41,468 nt of DNA from Candidatus Anammoxibacter sp. Its GTDB lineage: Bacteria > Planctomycetota > Brocadiia > Brocadiales > Anammoxibacteraceae. Shown piece after piece: positions 41,331 to 41,468 of this stretch (positions within the stretch are counted from its first letter, which is position 1; each line of letters starts with the position of its first letter). The notes beneath the pieces are model-generated. The model was not told the DNA's origin. It worked only from the letters and a program-made list of their open reading frames with translations, and searched no databases. The stretch is from positions 1 through 41,468 of the forward strand of contig JAIQZQ010000139.1 in the NCBI GenBank assembly GCA_021777105.1. Direction: 5' to 3'. A program made the position numbers and the translations under genes.

Positions 41331-41468
41331 TCAATGCTTCAATATCTTCCATTTGCCGTCATCATCCTTGGCAAAAAGAAGCATGAATGAGGATGTAACG
41401 CCTTCTCTTGTTACAATAATTTCGTATTCAGCCGTGTTGCCTTCAACTCCAACCATTCGTATTGTCCC
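41331..41468 (-). CDS. Partial CDS, 3' end only
   Basis: The minus strand opens at the window edge and encodes 45 residues (GTIRMVGVEGNTAEYEIIVT ... FAKDDDGKWKILKH) before a TGA at 41331-41333. The closing DDDGKWKILKH pattern recalls β-rich NTF2-like or lipoprotein C-termini, but no family can be assigned from this piece. It lies 38 bases upstream of the membrane-anchored protein start, so the two form an operon. Confidence 0.6.
   Translation of the reverse strand, partial: GTIRMVGVEGNTAEYEIIVTREGVTSSFMLLFAKDDDGKWKILKH

Noticed and set aside
1..41468. tRNA or rRNA genes
   Set aside because: I saw no cloverleaf with the TTCGA-type arm and no rRNA-like stretch on either strand, though this was by eye only.

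Overview
The window is about 41.5 kb of AT-rich bacterial chromosome (I estimate about 40 % G+C by eye). It joins an accessory surface-glycan segment on the left to a block of conserved housekeeping and signalling genes. The organism is Gram-negative-like: it has a GT9 heptosyltransferase-type enzyme, an O-antigen-ligase-type protein, and signal-peptide proteins destined for a periplasm. The most telling gene is an ammonium transporter fused to a histidine kinase. That architecture is known from the anammox planctomycete Kuenenia (Ks-Amt5), so a Brocadiales-like planctomycete is my best guess. This is an inference of moderate to low confidence, and I saw no rRNA or other marker that settles it.

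Layout. 1-1300: palindromic repeats, a frameshifted HEPN-like gene and an ORF fragment beside an attC-like hairpin. 1335-7917 (+ strand): a glycan cluster with GT2, GT4, GT9 and GT8 glycosyltransferases, a methyltransferase broken by two frameshifts, and a NodU/TobZ-type carbamoyltransferase. 8323-9031 (+): two successive toxin-antitoxin modules whose antitoxins are intact and whose toxins are broken. 9043-30081 (mostly - strand): a CheY-like regulator, a giant kinesin-light-chain-type TPR protein, a tandemly duplicated RNA element with its own promoters, an MpsC-family protein, a CBS-pair protein, malate dehydrogenase, a receiver plus the Amt-kinase fusion, tsaE, thiL, the complete F-type ATP synthase operon (atpZ, atpI, atpB, E, F, H, A, G, D, C) and an unusual hemL carrying a PhoU-like C-terminal domain. 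30439-38983 (+, except a RidA-like gene): purN, trpG/pabA, an O-antigen-ligase-like protein, a MITE-like element directly in front of a periplasmic metal-binding HMA protein, a degenerate receiver, a GAF/HD-GYP phosphodiesterase, a NUDIX hydrolase and dtd. 39000-41468: a possible Fur-controlled small RNA locus, an intact VapBC module, a membrane-anchored protein with a carboxypeptidase-regulatory-like domain, and the 3' end of another gene.

How the genes fit together. The left cluster would build and decorate (carbamoylate, formerly methylate) a cell-surface glycan, and the ligase-like protein at 31880 could act on such chains. The core block covers energy conservation and sensing: ATP synthase, with a c subunit that carries the residues of sodium-binding rings; an ammonium sensor kinase with an adjacent receiver; and c-di-GMP turnover by the HD-GYP protein. 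The most unusual items are the HemL-PhoU fusion, the tandem RNA element at 12802-13043, the 180-bp MITE at the HMA gene, and the promoter/Fur-box/hairpin locus at 39105-39300. Several short genes use TTG or GTG starts that are supported by good ribosome binding sites.
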